From Giesbergeria anulus (lineage in GTDB: Bacteria > Pseudomonadota > Gammaproteobacteria > Burkholderiales > Burkholderiaceae_C), in NCBI RefSeq assembly GCF_900111115.1, contig NZ_FOGD01000001.1, forward strand, positions 124,001 to 188,000: a DNA stretch of 64,000 nucleotides. Reading direction: 5' to 3'. The first letter of the stretch is position 1. Each line of letters opens with the position of its first letter. Shown here in pieces: positions 27,081-35,306 of the stretch. The notes beneath the pieces are model-generated. The model searched no databases and was not told where the DNA came from. It was given only the letters and a program-made list of their open reading frames with translations. Position numbers and translations under genes: made by a program.

Positions 27081-27461
27081 TCAATCAAACGAGGGTTGTT
27101 CTGGCTTGGCTACCGGTTTGCCAGCGCCAGCCCAAGCATCAAAGCCACCGGCAATAGACTGCACATTCAAATAGCCCATCTCTTGCATAGCGCGTGCTGC
27201 CAAAGCGGCCCGGCCACTGGTCTTGCAATACAGCACTACCTTGAGGTCTCGGGACTCCATTGCCGGTGTGCTGCTGAGGCAAAACTCCAGCAAGCCGCGT
27301 GGCATCAAAATGGCCCCAGGCAGATGGCCAGCAGCAAACTCATCGGCCTCGCGCACATCCAGCAGCAGGTCAGCGTCACGGATGGCCTGTTCGGCGGCCT
27401 CTAGGCTCACTTCTTGGATGCTGGTTTTGGCTTGGGCCACCAAATCGTGGGCAGTTTTCAT
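27081..27461 (-). CDS. Rhodanese-domain sulfurtransferase
   Basis: 126 residues. One rhodanese domain: DADLLLDVREADEFAAGHLPGA at the front and the active-site loop VVLYCKTSGRAALAARAM, with the sulfur-accepting Cys in YCKTSGR. It ends with the typical SIAGGFDAWAGAGKPV. The protein would carry a persulfide in the cytoplasm and pass sulfur between thiosulfate, cyanide, glutathione persulfide or proteins. Its cluster of rhodaneses and DUF2892 membrane proteins under a nearby ArsR regulator suggests sulfide or persulfide handling. Confidence 0.93.
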   Translation of the reverse strand: MKTAHDLVAQAKTSIQEVSLEAAEQAIRDADLLLDVREADEFAAGHLPGAILMPRGLLEFCLSSTPAMESRDLKVVLYCKTSGRAALAARAMQEMGYLNVQSIAGGFDAWAGAGKPVAKPEQPSFD

Positions 27462-27509
27462 GAAGAATCCTCAAAATTGGAGAAAAAATTTCTCTGGGCA
27501 TGAAGATGC

Positions 27510-27803
27510 TCAAAGGCGTTGAATAGGACGCCCCAGTTGCAGAGCTACCGTACTCACTCCGCCACCATTGATGGCTTGCGTATATCCCGTCTGTTGCAAC
27601 CATTGCACGGCCATACCGGAGCGGGCACCCGACAAGCAATAGACCACCAGTGGTTTCTCTTTTTCAGGGCACAACGCTGATACTTCTTGCGTTAGGCGGT
27701 CTAAGGGCAGGTTGATGGCTCCCGCCACATGGCCTGCGGCAAACTCACCGGAGGAACGTACATCGAGTAGCACGCCATTTTCTTTATCGATCAGATCACG
27801 CAT
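27510..27803 (-). CDS. Second rhodanese-domain sulfurtransferase
   Basis: 97 residues from ATG 27801-27803, chosen because AGAGG lies upstream; a start at 27845 would overlap the preceding gene. The rhodanese domain has NGVLLDVRSSGEFAAGHVAGA and the active-site loop VVYCLSGARSGMAVQWL with the Cys in YCLSGAR. It differs from the neighbour's loop (YCKTSGR), so the two enzymes probably prefer different partners. Part of the four-gene minus-strand cluster. Confidence 0.9.
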   Translation of the reverse strand: MRDLIDKENGVLLDVRSSGEFAAGHVAGAINLPLDRLTQEVSALCPEKEKPLVVYCLSGARSGMAVQWLQQTGYTQAINGGGVSTVALQLGRPIQRL

Positions 27804-27822
27804 TATTGAAACCTCTTTTGTT

Positions 27823-28032
27823 TTAGCAGCCCGGTTGCACACCAAATTTGCGCAACAGGGTTTCCATCAAGCACCAGCGGGTCAGAGCGCTCTGCAACAG
27901 ATTGGCCCCCACAAACGCCGTAAAAGCCAGCCACCAGTGGCTGACAAACACCGGGCTGCCGGGCACCCCTAGCGCGAGCGATAACAGAATGAATGTACCT
28001 GCCACTAAGCGCACAATTTGCCAAGAAGTCAT
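27823..28032 (-). CDS. DUF2892-type small inner-membrane protein
   Basis: 69 residues, beginning MTSWQIVRLVAGTFILLSLALG and ending LLQSALTRWCLMETLLRKFG. This is the DUF2892 pattern (helix, VSHWWLAFTAFVGANLLQS, then a Cys-containing tail). It is the first gene of the cluster and is followed 19 bases later by the second rhodanese. The promoter should lie in the 28033-28173 region, where an inverted repeat is present. Confidence 0.8.
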   Translation of the reverse strand: MTSWQIVRLVAGTFILLSLALGVPGSPVFVSHWWLAFTAFVGANLLQSALTRWCLMETLLRKFGVQPGC

Positions 28033-28079
28033 GACCTTGCTCCTTCCTATCGAAAACTGAATAACTTAGTAATTATTTA

Positions 28080-28097
28080 ACTAATCATCTAATTAGT
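28080..28097. promoter_or_regulatory. Inverted repeat, probable ArsR-type operator of the rhodanese cluster
   Basis: ACTAAT (28080-28085) and ATTAGT (28092-28097) form a perfect palindrome with a 6-base spacer in an AT-rich stretch between the divergent rhodanese cluster and the ArsR gene. ArsR-family repressors bind AT-rich palindromes of this kind, and position would let one protein control both sides. Confidence 0.6.
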
Positions 28098-28173
28098 CAA
28101 ATACAGTAAGATGTATCTCATCCAGCCGCATGGATCTTGACGTAACCTTGCCGCCTATTTTTTCCCCGCTGCT

Positions 28174-28524
28174 ATGAAGAATCTCCCCCCTGAAGCCCTG
28201 CAACAAGTGGCAAGCTACTTTCATGTGCTGGCCGAGCCTAACCGCCTGCGCATCCTCAATTTTTTGCGGCAAGGCGAGCGCAACGTGGGCGAGTTGGCCC
28301 AACTGTGCAGCTGCACCGCTGCCAACATCTCACGACATCTCTTGCTGATGACCCAGCAAGGGTTGGTGGCCCGTGAAGGCCGAGGCACCAGCGTTTATTA
28401 CCGCATTGCCGATCCTTCGGTCTATGCACTGTGCGATTTGGTCTGTGACAGCATCGCCCGCCAGTTTGAGCGCACCAGCGAGCACCGCCAAGCACTGCTC
28501 AGTCGAACTGGCGTGAGCAGTTAG
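28174..28524 (+). CDS. ArsR-family transcriptional regulator, possibly redox/sulfide-sensing
   Basis: 116 residues. The winged helix is clear: LAEPNRLRILNFLRQGERNVGELAQLCSCTAANISRHLLLM, with the recognition helix CTAANISRHL and wing GLVAREGRGTSVYYRIAD. Cys are found in LCSCT and in the C-terminal helix ALCDLVCDSIA, a layout that reminds of the BigR/SqrR thiol sensors rather than of the metal sites of ArsR or SmtB. It is divergent from the rhodanese/DUF2892 cluster, matching known sulfide-responsive arrangements. That it senses persulfide is an inference from position and Cys pattern. Confidence 0.88.
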   Translation: MKNLPPEALQQVASYFHVLAEPNRLRILNFLRQGERNVGELAQLCSCTAANISRHLLLMTQQGLVAREGRGTSVYYRIADPSVYALCDLVCDSIARQFERTSEHRQALLSRTGVSS

Positions 28525-28577
28525 CGGCGCAGCATTCCAAACGGGCGTCTGGCGTTAGCCCATGCGCCTAGTGTGGC

Positions 28578-29666
28578 TCAGTGGTCACTATCGAGCAACC
28601 GTGCGCCCGGATTGAGCACCGTAGCCTGCGCGCGAAAATACTCCATCACTCTGGCTACACTCTGGTGGCCCGTCATGGCCATGGTGTCGGCCAGTGACAC
28701 GTTCTGTCGCCCAGCTTCAGTGACGAAGCCGGAGCGCAAAGAGTGGGCAGAAAAATCTCCCTCTACGCCAGCTAAGACACAACGCGCCTGCACGATGTCA
28801 CGCACGGCGGCGGGCGATAGGGGGCCGCCCAAGTGCCCGCCCTTGAGTACCCGCCGAAAAATCCGCCCCTCGCTGATGCCACTGACCTGCAACCACGATT
28901 GCAGTGCCTCGCCTGCCACGCCTAAGAGCGGTTTGTGATTTTCTGGCCGAGCGTGGCCGCTTTGGTTGCTTTTAGAGCGGTGCAGGGTATAGACAAACTC
29001 CGTCGGCCCTACGCGTTGCAAAGCGTGCATTTCGGCCTCAGTCACTTCCGAGCGCCGTCGCCCACCGCTGGCCCAAGCAAACAACAGCAGCGCCCGGTCT
29101 CTCTGGCCGCGCAAAGAATCATCACAAGTAGCCAACAGCGCCTCCAACGGGCCTTTGGTGAGCGCAGCCTTTTTGTGTGTCAGTGCCCCACGTTTGGCGT
29201 ACGCCTTGCGCGTGCGCGAGAGCAATTCGCGCACTTGAGCATCTTGGCAAGGGTTGGGCAGGCCGCGCAACTGGTGCGCCTTGGACATCACAGCCATCCG
29301 GTGCGTCAGGGTGGCATAGGCCATCGGGCCAGCTTTGCCTTTGTAGCCCTGCTGGAGCAGTTGGTCTGCCACGGCTGCTGGCAGCTCAGACGCCAAGCCC
29401 TTGGCCGTCATGCGCTGGGCGTGATCTACCACAAATTGAAACACACAGGCCACCGGCAGTGGCAACTGGATACGCCTGCCATAACGCAGGCCGTACCACG
29501 CCGCCCAGTAGCGCAGCGCGGCGCGGTAGCTGGCTACGGTGTTCTGCGATTCGCCCTCGTGCAGCAGGGCATCGATGGCACTCTGGGTGGCATCGTCCAA
29601 GCTAGTGGTTTGCAGCAAACCACTTTCTGGCGCAGTGGAGATTACGTTTTTGGGTTGAGAATTCAT
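28578..29666 (-). CDS. Tyrosine recombinase / phage-type integrase
   Basis: 362 residues. The N-terminal SAM-like core-binding domain (SQNTVASYRAALRYWAAWYG) is followed by the catalytic domain with the full set of residues: Arg in GGRRRSEVTEAEM near 202, HSLRSGFVTEAGR near 310, GHQSV near 333 and the Tyr nucleophile in VMEYFRA near 341. It looks intact. It is divergent from the KfrA-like gene, with no terminase or other phage genes beside it, and the prophage module at 42.9 kb is 13 kb away behind housekeeping genes. Such lone integrases are seen in many betaproteobacterial chromosomes. No flanking direct repeat was recognised. Confidence 0.93.
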   Translation of the reverse strand: MNSQPKNVISTAPESGLLQTTSLDDATQSAIDALLHEGESQNTVASYRAALRYWAAWYGLRYGRRIQLPLPVACVFQFVVDHAQRMTAKGLASELPAAVADQLLQQGYKGKAGPMAYATLTHRMAVMSKAHQLRGLPNPCQDAQVRELLSRTRKAYAKRGALTHKKAALTKGPLEALLATCDDSLRGQRDRALLLFAWASGGRRRSEVTEAEMHALQRVGPTEFVYTLHRSKSNQSGHARPENHKPLLGVAGEALQSWLQVSGISEGRIFRRVLKGGHLGGPLSPAAVRDIVQARCVLAGVEGDFSAHSLRSGFVTEAGRQNVSLADTMAMTGHQSVARVMEYFRAQATVLNPGARLLDSDH

Positions 29667-29720
29667 TTTTATTGTAAAAATTACATTAGATGTATGATAT
29701 ATTATAAATAAGATAAATAA

Positions 29721-29742
29721 AACGTGATAACGTTCCCTTATC
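29721..29742. promoter_or_regulatory. Overlapping inverted repeats in the integrase/KfrA-like divergent promoter
   Basis: AACGT-GATA-ACGTT (29721-29734) overlaps GATAA-N7-TTATC (29726-29742), 26 bases before the KfrA-like start. KfrA-type proteins bind operators in their own promoter, so this is the likely site. The surrounding region is strongly AT-rich. Confidence 0.5.
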
Positions 29743-29767
29743 GTGACTAATTCTAGTGGAGCCCCCT

Positions 29768-30775
29768 ATGACCCTGCCAACCTCGCGTGGAATTCAGTAT
29801 GAAGACGTGGCCCAAGCTGCCGATGCCCTGTTGCTCGATGGCCTGCGCCCGACCATCGAGCGCATCCGCCAGCGCATTGGCCGAGGCTCGCCCAATACCG
29901 TCAGCCCCATGTTGGAGCGCTGGTTTGCCACCTTGGGCCAACGCATTCAGGGTAAAACCAGCGATCCAGCGCGTGACGATGGTTTGCCCCCTGCCCTCTG
30001 GCAAGCAGCGCAAAACTGGTGGAGCCAAGCCTGCCAAGCGGCGCACCAGCAAGCTTCCGATGCCTATGCCGCCGACCATGCAGCTTTGGCCGCACAAGCA
30101 CAGCAGTTGGCGCAAGAAAAAAGCCAACTCGATGCCCGTGAACAAGCTCTCAATGAGCGTCTGCGCGCGATGGAAGAATCACTACAGTTGTGCAGCCAAC
30201 AATTGCAAGAAAGTAACGAGCGCTGGAAGGCCAGTCAGCGCAGTCTGGCGCAGAAGGAAGAAGACATCGCCGCCCAACGCACGGTAATTGGGCAATTGAC
30301 CGCCCAGCAAGCAGCCGTCCAACAACGCCTCGATGTAGTACAAGCCCAAGCTGCCGCAGAGCGCCAAGCCACCGAGGAACGCCACCACAGCCATGAGCGC
30401 CGCTGGATGGCAGAAGTGGATCGAGCGCGTCAGCAGGCCAAACAGGCTGCCCAGCAAACACAAGAGCAAGAGCGCCAATGCGCCAATTTGCAGGCAAAAC
30501 TAGAGCAACAACTGACGTTGCAACAGCAACAGGGGCAGCAGCAGCGGGCGCAACTGGTGGCTTTGCAGCAAGAGTTGGTCAGCGCCCAAGGGCAGGCCGC
30601 GCAGGCTACCTTGTTGTTGGCGCAATTGCAGCAAAGCCAAGCACACCAAGCCAGTGAAGCTGCCCTTGTGGGCCGACAACCCAAACTCCCATCGCGTGTG
30701 CTGCGTCCGGTGCGGCGCAGCCTAGGAAAAAGCCGAGCCGCAGGTGCAACGCCCCCTCATAAAACGCTGAAGTAA
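29768..30775 (+). CDS. KfrA-like coiled-coil DNA-binding protein
   Basis: 335 residues from ATG 29768, with GGAG at 29757-29760. The N-terminal KfrA_N DNA-binding domain reads SRGIQYEDVAQAADALLL, RPTIERIRQRIGRGSPNTV and LERWFATLGQRIQ. A very long coiled coil of Gln/Ala/Glu heptads fills residues 100-300 (for example QLAQEKSQLDAREQALNER). The tail is basic (PSRVLRPVRRSLGKSRAAG). Plasmid KfrA proteins form filaments and help partition or nucleoid-like organisation; chromosomal homologues are often beside integrases, as here. The 3' end overlaps the nitroreductase end by 19 bases. Confidence 0.85.
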   Translation: MTLPTSRGIQYEDVAQAADALLLDGLRPTIERIRQRIGRGSPNTVSPMLERWFATLGQRIQGKTSDPARDDGLPPALWQAAQNWWSQACQAAHQQASDAYAADHAALAAQAQQLAQEKSQLDAREQALNERLRAMEESLQLCSQQLQESNERWKASQRSLAQKEEDIAAQRTVIGQLTAQQAAVQQRLDVVQAQAAAERQATEERHHSHERRWMAEVDRARQQAKQAAQQTQEQERQCANLQAKLEQQLTLQQQQGQQQRAQLVALQQELVSAQGQAAQATLLLAQLQQSQAHQASEAALVGRQPKLPSRVLRPVRRSLGKSRAAGATPPHKTLK

Positions 30776-31422
30776 TCGGCCATGTCCAAGCGTTGGGTGC
30801 GCGTCTGGTTGATAGGGTGTTGCGTGTCTTCTTTGCCCATCGCCAAGCCACACACCACGATTTGATCGTCTGCCAGCCCCAAGCATTTTTTTACCAGTTT
30901 AGGATAACTCGCAAGGGCACCAATGGCGCAGCTTGCCAGCCCTTGGGCCTGTGCCGCCAGCATCACGCTGTGCAGGCACATCCCCAAATCCATGAAGCCA
31001 CCATGGCCCAAATCGCGTTGAATGGTGACCACCAGCGCGACAGGGGCATCGAAAAAACGATAATTTCGCTCAAATTGCGCCGTTCTTGCCTTAGCGTCGC
31101 CCCGCGCCACGCCCAAAGCGCCATACAGTGCTTGTGCTGCGCTTACTTGGCGTTTGCGCAAGTGCATAGGCATGGGCTGAGGAAAGTAGTCGTACTCTTC
31201 TTGCTCACTCACGCCGGTATGAAAAGCCGTACACAGGGCGTTCGATAGATGTGCCCGTTTTTCGCCTTGCAAGTACCAAAAATGCCCCGGTTGCAAATTG
31301 GCACCACTTGGTGCCCAGCGTGCGGTGGTCATAATCTGTTGCACGGTGGCCAAGGCAATGGGGTCGGGCAAAAAAGCACGCACGGAATGGCGCTTACGCA
31401 CCAGATGTTCATAAGTATTCAT
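30757..31422 (-). CDS. Nitroreductase-family FMN oxidoreductase
   Basis: 221 residues. The FMN-binding signature RKRHSVRAFLPDP is at the N-terminus, followed by the TTARWAPSGANLQPGHFW loop and MDLGMCLHSVMLAAQAQGLASC with the SYPKLVKKCLGLADDQ helix. Proteins of this fold reduce nitro groups, quinones or enones with NAD(P)H. It is last in the biotin-linked operon, 25 bases after the thiolase stop. A part in the ligase/thiolase reaction chain, such as a reductive step, can be imagined but is not supported by motifs. Confidence 0.9.
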   Translation of the reverse strand: MNTYEHLVRKRHSVRAFLPDPIALATVQQIMTTARWAPSGANLQPGHFWYLQGEKRAHLSNALCTAFHTGVSEQEEYDYFPQPMPMHLRKRQVSAAQALYGALGVARGDAKARTAQFERNYRFFDAPVALVVTIQRDLGHGGFMDLGMCLHSVMLAAQAQGLASCAIGALASYPKLVKKCLGLADDQIVVCGLAMGKEDTQHPINQTRTQRLDMADYFSVL

Positions 31423-31447
31423 AAAAAATCACGCGGGTATGGATAGC

Positions 31448-32608
31448 TCACCAAGGAGCCAGCAGGGTGGCCGTTCCCAGCCCGCCTGCTCCGGCCACAC
31501 AGGCCACGGCCCGAGCTTGCCGGGGCCTGTCCTTGATTTGACTGAGCGCCCGAACGAGGGCAATAGCACCTGAAGCACCAATAGGATGCCCTCTGGCGAT
31601 TCCACCGCCCTGTTGATTAAGGCACGTGGTAGGAATATCCAGCGCATCACACAAGGCCAGCGCTTGCGCAGCAAATGCATCATGCAACTCCAAGGCACTG
31701 AGTTGCGTAGGGTGCAGTTGGTGGCGTTGGAGCAAGGTTTTGACAGGAGCAATGACGCACAGCATTGGCTCTTCGGGGGCGTTGCCCTGGCTCACGGCAC
31801 CCAACCACCGAGCCTGTGGCTGTAAATGCCATCGTTCACACGCTTTGGGTGTAGCCAATACGATAAAAGCGGCTCCGTCGGCTTTGGGTGAAGTGCCCGC
31901 CACGGACAGGCTACAGTCCAAACCTGTGCCATCTAGGCGTTGCTGCACTGCGGGCATACGGGCCACACGCTGTGGCAGCATCAAGCGGGGGTAAGCATCG
32001 TAGGTTAGTCCTACCACAGGCGCAATTTCTAGGGCCACCCGGTCTGCTGCTTGCACCGCACGATGGTGGCTGTCTATGGCATAGGCGTCTTGTCGCTGGC
32101 GGCTGATGCCTAGGCGCTGGGCGGTGTCGGCAGCGGCTTCGAGCATATCTGGGTCGCGGAAAGGGGGCGGGGCAAATGCAGGCCGCTCATACGGTAGGGC
32201 TGGTTCGTTGGCTTGCCAAGGCCGATGCATACGCAGAGGAGCACGACTCCACGCTTCGGCACCGCCTGCAATCACCACTTGCGCTTGCCCTAAGGCCAGC
32301 ATTCCACAGGCTTGGGTGACAGCATCCAGTCCTGAGCAGCATTGGGTATCGACCGTGATGGCCGGACAGGCCGTGGACAAACCGGCGGCCAGCGCCACCA
32401 TGCGTGCCGGGTTGCCGTTGGCCCCCAAGGCATTGCCCAGCACCAGCGCATCAACGGCATCGACCGGAAGTTGGATTTGCTCCAGCAAATGCCGTAGGAC
32501 GGGGGCGGCCAAGTCATGGATTGCTAATCTGGACAAAGCCCCGCCCACCGGCGCGACGGCGCTGCGCGCCCAGCCAATAATGGGCCAACCGCCACCCGTC
32601 AACGCCAC
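31448..32608 (-). CDS. Thiolase (acetyl-CoA C-acyltransferase), YhfS-like
   Basis: 386 residues from a GTG at 32606-32608, overlapping the ligase stop by 10 bases. Thiolase active-site features: nucleophile Cys in VDTQCCSGLDAVTQA near residue 90, GGGIARGHPIGASGAI near 335, and the second Cys in ACVAGAGGLGTATLL near 370. The usual NEAFA motif is changed to LHDAFAAQAL, as in SCP2-type and some unusual thiolases. It would join or cleave acyl-CoA and acetyl-CoA. The partner genes (acyl-CoA ligase in front, bioY before that) match the order of the B. subtilis yhfU-yhfT-yhfS operon as I remember it, suggesting a biotin-related acyl-CoA function. Confidence 0.92.
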   Translation of the reverse strand: MALTGGGWPIIGWARSAVAPVGGALSRLAIHDLAAPVLRHLLEQIQLPVDAVDALVLGNALGANGNPARMVALAAGLSTACPAITVDTQCCSGLDAVTQACGMLALGQAQVVIAGGAEAWSRAPLRMHRPWQANEPALPYERPAFAPPPFRDPDMLEAAADTAQRLGISRQRQDAYAIDSHHRAVQAADRVALEIAPVVGLTYDAYPRLMLPQRVARMPAVQQRLDGTGLDCSLSVAGTSPKADGAAFIVLATPKACERWHLQPQARWLGAVSQGNAPEEPMLCVIAPVKTLLQRHQLHPTQLSALELHDAFAAQALALCDALDIPTTCLNQQGGGIARGHPIGASGAIALVRALSQIKDRPRQARAVACVAGAGGLGTATLLAPW

Positions 32609-34104
32609 GGCGTGATGCCCTCATCTGTCTTAGGGCCGTTGTCCCATACCAAAGACGTCAGTATTTGTGCAATCCGTGCATGATCCGTCTTGCCATTGCG
32701 CGTTAACGGCCAAGGGCCTTGCCACAGCCACCACTGCCGTGGCGTTTTATAGGGTTCTAGGGTGCGACGACAAAGGCTCACAAGCGCTGCCTTAGCAAAG
32801 CGGGGGGCACCCTCCTTCAGTTGCACCACGGCATGGATACGGTGGCCGCGCAGTCTGTCTGGCAGACCCAGAACGCTAGCATATTCCACCTCGGCTTGCG
32901 TCAGTAGGCAAGACTCTACTTCTTCTGGGAAGACGTTCTTGCCTTGCGTCACGAGCATCCGGTTCTCCCGACCGCACAGGTACAACTGCCCTTGTGCATC
33001 CAGCCAGCCCATATCGCGCACCGACAACCAACCATCATGGCGCATGGCGGCGGTGGGGTCTTGGGTGTGCACATAATCCATAAACAACATGGGGCTGCGC
33101 ACCCAAATGCGCCCTGCTGTGCCGGTGGTATAGGGCGTATCCAGCGGCAAATCGCCAATGCGCAGCTCTACATTGCTAAAAGGTTGGCCCACCACCTGCG
33201 AGTCGTTGGCACCATCGGCGTCTCGCCAAGCGACATAACTGGCTTCCGATGCCCCATAAAACTCGATCAAACGGGCATTGGGAAACAAATGGCGTAAATG
33301 GGGTGTCTGCTCACGCATCCAGCGGGCACCACTGATAAGGATCAAAGTGGTTGCCACAATCGGAGCTTGGCCTTGGCGCTGCGCCACATCGAGCATGAGC
33401 AGCAGTTGGCTGGGCACCGCCAGCAACACCGATGCCTGCCCTTGGGCCAAACTCGCCAACGTGGCCGATGCAGAAAAGCGCTCTTGCACTACCGCCCCCG
33501 CACCCGTCCAGAGACCCATCATGGCAGCAAACAAAAACAACGAATGCGACAAACGGCCCGGAGCTGCTACCGTGCCTGTGGCACACGCGCCAAAATCGGC
33601 CACACTGGTGCGAAAACTCTCCGTCCAAGACAGATGGTTTCTGCGAAAACCCTTGGGCTGGCCCGTGCTGCCTGAGGTAAAACCAATATAACAAGGGGCT
33701 AACGCCGGTGCGATGGCCACCGTTGCCGCCGGTACACGCGCTGGCTTTGGTAGCCCAGTAATGCTTGCCGCCACCGCTGTCAAGATATGTGCGGGCCACG
33801 CCGGATCACCGAGGGCGGCACAGCTGCCCGAAGCGATCACGGCCAAAAACTCGACCAAGGTGTCAAGCACGCCCATCGTGGTGGGCAATAGCACCGTCTC
33901 TGGTAGATTCTGGCTGGCTATTTCCGCCATCCTCAACTGAACCCGTTGATGCAGTTGGGCAAAACTCAATGCCGTGTGTTCATTGCGCAGCGCCACAGCC
34001 TCTGGGCGTTGGTGTGCCCACCTATCGAGGGGGCCATGTAATGTGGCAAACGACTCGTTGAAAAATCCCTCTAAAGCGTGGCATGGGTGCTGGGGCGTTG
34101 CCAT
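32599..34104 (-). CDS. AMP-binding acyl-CoA ligase, YhfT-like
   Basis: 501 residues from ATG 34102-34104, which overlaps the bioY stop (TGATG); an upstream start at 34176 lies inside bioY. ANL-superfamily motifs: A3 IGFTSGSTGQPKGFRRNHL, A5 EFYGASEASYVAW, A7 SVRDMGWLDAQGQLYLCGR, A8 NVFPEEVESCLL, and the catalytic Lys in LTRNGKTDHARI. The enzyme activates a carboxylic acid as acyl-AMP and joins it to CoA. Its place between a biotin transporter gene and a thiolase, as in B. subtilis yhfUTS, makes a biotin-precursor acid such as pimelate a reasonable candidate, but this is an inference; a general fatty acid ligase is possible. Confidence 0.9.
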   Translation of the reverse strand: MATPQHPCHALEGFFNESFATLHGPLDRWAHQRPEAVALRNEHTALSFAQLHQRVQLRMAEIASQNLPETVLLPTTMGVLDTLVEFLAVIASGSCAALGDPAWPAHILTAVAASITGLPKPARVPAATVAIAPALAPCYIGFTSGSTGQPKGFRRNHLSWTESFRTSVADFGACATGTVAAPGRLSHSLFLFAAMMGLWTGAGAVVQERFSASATLASLAQGQASVLLAVPSQLLLMLDVAQRQGQAPIVATTLILISGARWMREQTPHLRHLFPNARLIEFYGASEASYVAWRDADGANDSQVVGQPFSNVELRIGDLPLDTPYTTGTAGRIWVRSPMLFMDYVHTQDPTAAMRHDGWLSVRDMGWLDAQGQLYLCGRENRMLVTQGKNVFPEEVESCLLTQAEVEYASVLGLPDRLRGHRIHAVVQLKEGAPRFAKAALVSLCRRTLEPYKTPRQWWLWQGPWPLTRNGKTDHARIAQILTSLVWDNGPKTDEGITPWR

Positions 34105-34682
34105 CAATGGCCCCCAAAACGCCAGTCTGGCATGGCTTTGGACACGGTATGCACAATCAGGCCACACAGCCCACATTTGACCAAATCACCAGGGACAAAC
34201 GCCAAATCTACCCACACCGCTTTCATGACGTCCATGTGGGCTACCAGTACCAAGCCCGCAATCCCCATCATGTGCAGGACAAAAACCCCACCCACCACAG
34301 CGGCTACAAAGGCACTGACGCCTGTTTGCCGGGGGGTGGCGTGTGGCAGCCACCGCATGACCAGCCCTGTGACCAGCGCTGCCACCGGGTAGCCCAGCAA
34401 ATAACCGGCTGATGGTGCCATGAACACGCCTATGCCCCCTCGCCCCCCTGCCAGCAGAGGCAGCCCCACCGCTACGGCCAACAGAAACAGGGCTATAGAT
34501 TGAAAGCCCCGCCGGGCACCCAGCAAACAGCCCGCCAGCATAGTGGCTAAAGATTGCAGGGTGATTGGTACGCCAAAAGGCAGATCAATTTTAGGGATCA
34601 GGCCCATCACAGCCATCAAGGCGGCAAATAAGGCAACCAAGGTAAAGGAATGAGATTCTTTACGGCTAATAGAGTAGTTCAT
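34104..34682 (-). CDS. bioY: BioY biotin-binding S component of an ECF transporter
   Basis: 192 residues from ATG 34680-34682; a longer frame to 34928 runs into bioN. The BioY fold shows six membrane helices, with LIPKIDLPFGVPITLQSLATMLAGCLLGARRG as the typical biotin-binding front and GAPSAGYLLGYPVAALV-like core (MAPSAGYLLGYPVAALVTG). The C-terminal helix is VDLAFVPGDLVKCGLCGLIVH. BioY binds biotin with very high affinity and uses EcfT/EcfA for uptake. The gene is 29 bases after bioN and is followed by the acyl-CoA ligase with one-base overlap. Confidence 0.95.
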   Translation of the reverse strand: MNYSISRKESHSFTLVALFAALMAVMGLIPKIDLPFGVPITLQSLATMLAGCLLGARRGFQSIALFLLAVAVGLPLLAGGRGGIGVFMAPSAGYLLGYPVAALVTGLVMRWLPHATPRQTGVSAFVAAVVGGVFVLHMMGIAGLVLVAHMDVMKAVWVDLAFVPGDLVKCGLCGLIVHTVSKAMPDWRFGGH

Positions 34683-34711
34683 GTGATTTATCCAAGTGCA
34701 GAGCAGACAAT

Positions 34712-35305
34712 TTAGGGGCCGAGACGGAGAAAAAGCGCGTCGGCGACACGCCGGGAGGTTTGGAGCAGTTGCACAATCAACGGTGCCAGCAGGTGCCGTC
34801 CGCCAGATTGGCCTGTGCGCAGGCGGTAGGTTTGATCGAGCTTGTTCCACTGAACAAAAAAGTGCTCGGTAAAACGCAGCATCAGCGCCAATTGCAAAGA
34901 AATTCGTTCTGGGCGCAGCCCTAGCCATTGCACAGGCCGCAGCAGCTGTTCAAGAACATCAATCAAGTCACTGCTGCGGGTGGTCACGGTCAGGGCCATA
35001 CCAAGGCAAGCCGCACAGGCTAGGCGCAAAGCGCTGGTCACGCCCACTTCCCAGTGGCCCCAGAAGGCATGGAAACCTGTAATTAGCAGCGCAGCCAGCG
35101 CCAGCGATGTCAGCAAACTCCGTATTGCACGCATAGCCTGCCAGATGCTGCATGACAACCCCACGCAAAACAAAGCGGCTACGGCCAGCGGCACGAGTCC
35201 ATCCACCCAGAAAATCCCAGAGCCAAGAATTGCCATGCTCCAGAGCTTGACACTTGCCGACCAGCGGTGCAGCCAAGTGAGGTGTTCGCTGTACAAACTG
35301 CCCAT
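34712..35305 (-). CDS. bioN: BioN / EcfT transmembrane component of the biotin ECF transporter
   Basis: 197 residues, with several hydrophobic helices (LVPLAVAALFCVGLSCSIW, SLLTSLALAALLITGF). The coupling region of EcfT includes the two Ala-Arg-Gly-type motifs; here LRTGQSGGRHLLAPLIVQLLQTSRRVADALFLRLGP at the end carries the conserved coupling helices in a variant form. It starts one base after the stop of the ATPase gene. Together with BioM and BioY it forms a complete dedicated biotin transporter. Confidence 0.88.
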   Translation of the reverse strand: MGSLYSEHLTWLHRWSASVKLWSMAILGSGIFWVDGLVPLAVAALFCVGLSCSIWQAMRAIRSLLTSLALAALLITGFHAFWGHWEVGVTSALRLACAACLGMALTVTTRSSDLIDVLEQLLRPVQWLGLRPERISLQLALMLRFTEHFFVQWNKLDQTYRLRTGQSGGRHLLAPLIVQLLQTSRRVADALFLRLGP

Positions 35306-35306
35306 C

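Noticed and set aside
28578-29666. The tyrosine recombinase as the integrase of the prophage at 42.9 kb
   Set aside because: Thirteen kb of housekeeping genes, including the biotin operon, lie between, and the recombinase has no phage genes beside it.
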